Positions 60,413 to 64,000 of a stretch of 64,000 bases of DNA are shown here, in pieces. Within the stretch, counting starts at the first letter, position 1. Each line of letters begins with the position of its first letter. The translations under genes and the position numbers were made by a program. The stretch is from Liolophura sinensis (Eukaryota > Mollusca > Polyplacophora > Chitonida > Chitonidae), in NCBI RefSeq assembly GCF_032854445.1, contig NC_088300.1:51560984-51624983 (forward strand). The letters are read 5' to 3'. The notes under the pieces are model-generated. The model was not told the DNA's origin. It worked only from the letters and a program-made list of their open reading frames with translations, and did not search any database.

Positions 60413-62261
60413 TGGCGCTACTTTACCTGATAAATCAACTTTTCATTTCTTTTTTTTAATGAATACCAATCCAATACGATAAAGTCAGTTTGACTTCATA
60501 TGAAACTTGACTACTTATTTAAACACTCAATTTCTATTATGATAGAATACTACACTAATATTAAGTGTTCACTTAAAAAAGATATGCGTTGTGAATTTGG
60601 TCCTGAATGGCTGCCCGCAACAGCTATCCAAGATTAAGATACTCTTAAGTACATGTATCCTACATAAAAATTACAACTGTGTATAATCCAAGCAGAATTA
60701 ATGATATTTGCAATCCTGAAGTGGATAACACGGCTAAGGCTTGAAACACTACAGGAGGGAAAGGTTTCTTTTTGCACCTGCGGGAAGCCTGTTTGGGATA
60801 CAATTTGTATATGCTTCAAAATGATAAGGTCTGAGCTTTGAGATAGAAACTAGATGTATCTGACAACGTGCCAATCTCACTATTTCGCCTTTATACAGAA
60901 ATTTCACATTGCCCATTTGCACTTGATTATTGGAGATGCAGTTTGAAATCAAATCTCTATGGCTTGACCACAGTCTTATGGCATTGTGTTCGTCCAGTAC
61001 ATTTGCCAGACAGGGTACAGTGGTGACCCCAAGTTTCCACCACCTATGAACTAAAATACAGCTGACTTGGCCTCAAGCCATCATTGATCATTCATTCTTT
61101 CATTCCACCATAAGCCTGACCCCAGTCACATTAATAACATATTACTGAGTACAACTCAGAACATTTATATGTCAATTTAAAAATGAACTAGACCACTGAA
61201 GTGAAATGATCATTAATACAGATAACAGGTTTATGTCCTGTAATTTTTCTGGCATTTGGCCAGGTCTGGTAATTTTCCCCAGAGCTCTGTTCTGCCTCAT
61301 TATCTCAACAATCACGAGCGTACATGTATGTTTGGATTCCTACATCTTAACACTATTTCAGCCATATGATGATGAGGAGGTGTGTGTACATAACAGTTTT
61401 CAACACTGAGTCAAGAAATGAAACTCTGACAGAAGTGGGAAGTAATTTAACAGAAACCTGAAATATTTACAGATTATATACATGTGTACATGTATTTGAT
61501 CTTGATGAGGTATTTACATATGAATGCATGACAATGGTTCACCTTTCAAGACCAATGCATTTACAGACGAACATGAAAAGGCAGTCCCATTTCAGTCGAT
61601 GGAATATAAAAAGGCTTTACAAATGGTATATCAGTGACATAATTGCTCAGTATTAGTCTTGCGCTTATGAAGGTTTGCTCTACATCAGTCTGCAGCCATC
61701 ACAACATTCTTGCTTTCCCTCAGTACAATGAACAAACCATTCTGCTTTATTTTTCATAACGTGCACACACCGAGATAAAGACATGGAATGTAACTGGATC
61801 ATTATTGAGTTACATTTCATTTAGACACATCTCGTTTAAACTAAATGTTATACACCTTTCATTATCAATTCAATGTTGTGAAACTCTACGCTCACAGTTA
61901 ACCACTGTTTAGATCTGACAGATTAGCATCTCAAATAAAAATATTGTGCTAAATCTCACTTGCATATGCCAACAAGACATGATATAGAATCTCTTCCATG
62001 CAAACCAGATGATGGACTTCTTAACATGGCCAATAAAATAATCTGTCAGTCTCTGTTCGACCAAGACAATAAAACTGTAGTTTTGAAAGCTACATTCTTT
62101 AGAGTTACTAGTCTTGCTTAACCAGTTCCCTGTTAAGCTTATGCAAACAGTCTTTTTGCCTTTCCTGCCAAGAGGTACTGCTTCCTTTTCTGTACGTTTT
62201 CTACATCATTCCAGACGTTACCAGGCACATCCTGATTTCCTGCTCCAGTTTTCTTCACTGA
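60413..62261. other. Convergent intergenic region and probable THOC3 3' UTR
   Basis: There are no coding exons. The right part should be the minus-strand 3' UTR of the THOC3 gene. AATAAA on the minus strand lies at 61746-61751. The two genes end tail to tail with no clear spacer. Confidence 0.5.
61746..61751 (-). terminator. Candidate THOC3 polyadenylation signal
   Basis: TTTATT on the plus strand is AATAAA on the minus strand, about 510 bases beyond the THOC3 stop. Confidence 0.35.
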
Positions 62262-62425
62262 TCAAGGATCAGAAGGAAGTCCAAATATCTTCACGGTTCC
62301 TGCATCACGATCTCGGTCTCTGTCTCTCTGTTTATCATCACATGCAAAGGCTAGCAGGTGCTGCTTGGGGTGCCAAGCCACGGTGAATGTGGGGGACTCA
62401 CACGGCACTTCAGCTATTTTCTCAC
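62262..62425 (-). CDS. THOC3: THO complex subunit 3, last coding exon
   Basis: Read on the minus strand, the acceptor accctcag is followed by EKIAEVPCESPTFTVAWHPK, QHLLAFACDDK, a run RDRDRDRD, then AGTVKIFGLPSDP and TGA (62264-62262). This is the C-terminal WD40 blade of THOC3, whose family ends in CESPTFTVAWHP...LLAFACDDK...AGTVKxFGLP. THOC3 is a seven-blade WD40 subunit of the THO part of TREX, which couples transcription to mRNA export in the nucleus. The first codon is split with the upstream exon (phase 1). The Arg-Asp alternation in the acidic insert is a lineage-specific oddity. Confidence 0.95.
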
Positions 62426-63172
62426 CTGAGGGTGGGAAAATGTGAATACCTGTACATTAAATTGTTAACTACTGCTCTGAGATTTGCAAATTCCAAAACA
62501 CAGACTGGAAAATTTCAGCATTTGTATATAACAATAACCTAGATAACCTGGTATCAGGGAGCAAAGAAGAATATTCATAGAGACATTAACTTGATAGCAC
62601 AGTGTTGTAGAAACTGCTCACCCACATATGGGTTCATACACATCAAATTTACACACTCATATTTCGTTTGTAAAATTGAGTTTAAAACTCAACTTTGTGG
62701 TTGGTAAAAAAATCAACAGAATTATAACTATACTCAATTTGGGTGAGAAAATCGGAATCTTCAAAGTGTGGCACATTATTTTCTCTCATTTCCTTTCACA
62801 AAATCAATTCTTTTTGAAAGGCAGCCCGTGAATCATAGTTGTCACTCTTCTCGTCGTTGTTGTATTAAAAATAGGAACATTTGCCTGGTTCTGAGGATAC
62901 AAACGACAATAACTTTCGGCACAGACACAGAAACTAAAGTATTTCGTGTAAACTAAGTATTTACTGGGTCTCTGAACAACTTGGCAGGAAATTATCTTGA
63001 TTTGTGAAAGGAACATTTGATGTCGATGAAATGGCTTCAAGTCCTGTTGCTGGGTGTTTGACAGGCCTTGATATGTAAACCAGAGATGTTCATGGTACAA
63101 GAACTAGAGGGCAATTAGTACTGGTTGCCATGAATGTGTGTAACATGGACAAGTGTACATATATTTGCTCAC
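62426..63172 (-). other. THOC3 intron
   Basis: 747 bp between the two THOC3 exons, with donor gtgagc and acceptor ccctcag on the minus strand. No other feature was recognised. Confidence 0.8.
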
Positions 63173-63273
63173 CAGTCTCTACTTCAGCTATGTCTATCAC
63201 CAGATCCTCAGAGGCAGAGGCCAGCATCTTGCCATCATGACTGAAGCTGAGAGTCCGAACAGGCCATTCTAAC
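63173..63273 (-). CDS. THOC3: THO complex subunit 3, penultimate coding exon
   Basis: 101 bp on the minus strand with acceptor cctccag and donor ACTG|gtgagc. One base completes a codon, then LEWPVRTLSFSHDGKMLASA, SEDLVIDIAEVET and one base of Gly. WPVRTLSFSHDGKMLASASED is the diagnostic WD40 repeat of THOC3. It joins in phase to the exon at 62262. Confidence 0.95.
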
Positions 63274-64000
63274 CTGGAGGTAGATTAACAATAATGCAAT
63301 GTGATGGTCATTACCTTATACATGAATAGTATTTATTTTGTTAGTTGATCAGCTAGGGTAAGCAGGTGCTGGACTCAAACACATGACCTCAGCGCTTCAA
63401 ACATCTGAACCAAAGCCTCTGAAGAACCTGTACATTTAGTATGATTCACAGCATACAAACACAATGTGCCTTATTGGTTAACGCCCCGCTCAAAAACATT
63501 TCTCTTTCACAAAGACGGTGGAAATTAGCAGTGCCCTGGAGTAACCACTGTACCTAACTAATATAAGGATGCAGCTGATCCAGTTTTTATTTCTCTCTAT
63601 TTGATTGGGGTATAATTCCGGACTCGCACATTTCTCCCCCTACATGACAGCAGTCAGCTTTATGGGTGGAGGAGATGCAGAGAATATCACAGCCTTTGGC
63701 AAGTAACTGACAACCATTTTTGCAGTGACATACACATATATGTGATCCTGAGGTAAGGCTAGTCATCTCCTGCAAACTCCATAAAAGACTAGCTGAGCTT
63801 GGTCCACCACCAAGACCCAGAGACAAAAGCGTCAAATATCAACCTTGCTGAATAACCTTGCTCTGATTGAAACAGCAGTTTGCCTTGTTCAGCATTTTAC
63901 AAGTGACACATTTTACTTAATTCTGATTGATTCATCCACCTTATAGGCTAGGGATATTCAGAAGGTTTTTTTGTGAGGCTGGATTAATTTCTTTTCAGAA
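63274..64000 (-). other. Upstream THOC3 intron
   Basis: No earlier THOC3 exon could be read here. The open frame at 63587-63835 on the minus strand lacks WD40 character. The rest of THOC3 lies beyond the window. Confidence 0.55.

Noticed and set aside
63587-63835. 82-codon minus-strand frame as an upstream THOC3 exon
   Set aside because: No WD40 motif and no phase-compatible splice sites; composition looks non-coding.

Overview
The window is eukaryotic nuclear DNA, AT-rich and intron-dominated. It most likely comes from a lophotrochozoan animal, probably a mollusc. The support is a multi-exon gene with GT-AG introns, short interspersed elements (SINEs) whose 3' end (...ATTCTTGAGTACGGCGTAAAACACCAATCAAATAAATAAA) resembles a type I associate with mollusc and related genomes, frequent ACATGTAC-like motifs, and many small MITE-like elements. 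The taxon is inferred, not proven.

One plus-strand gene occupies positions 2289-59354. I recover 34 coding exons whose splice phases all agree. Its 5' end is not identified and may lie upstream of the window. Apart from two local frame breaks the exons read into a protein of about 3,270 residues. It begins with a short Ser/Thr-rich and acidic leader. A very long heptad-rich coiled coil follows (exons from 22864 to about 51550, including one 3,066-bp exon at 26381-29446). The C-terminus is a compact module: an SH3 domain (52.3-53.1 kb), a Pro-rich linker, a fibronectin type III domain (56.7-57.6 kb) and a second SH3 domain (58.1-58.5 kb). The SH3 domains carry the DGFYxGE...GLVPxxF signature of the RIM-binding protein (RIMBP/TSPOAP1) family. 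The gene is therefore a RIMBP-like protein with an unusually large coiled-coil N-terminus.

Two exons are interrupted. A perfect 13-bp tandem duplication (40518-40543) and a single-base frameshift near a GGGG run (45785-45788) each shift the frame. All flanking exons stay open and in phase. Either the assembly or allele carries errors, or the gene has recently begun to decay.

At the right edge, on the minus strand and convergent with the first gene, are the last two coding exons of THOC3 (THO complex subunit 3, a WD40 mRNA-export protein) at 62262-62425 and 63173-63273.

The introns hold several copies of one tRNA-derived SINE family and the head of a second tRNA-like SINE. They also hold a deleted Tc1/mariner-type element with near-perfect terminal inverted repeats (TIRs), two copies of an undescribed foldback MITE, a hAT-like MITE, and minisatellites with 27-, 66-, 70- and 83-bp periods. 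The 27-bp array (about 1.6 kb) has a higher-order 130-bp repeat and a SINE inserted in it. I see no complete functional tRNA or rRNA gene, CRISPR array or prokaryotic gene.
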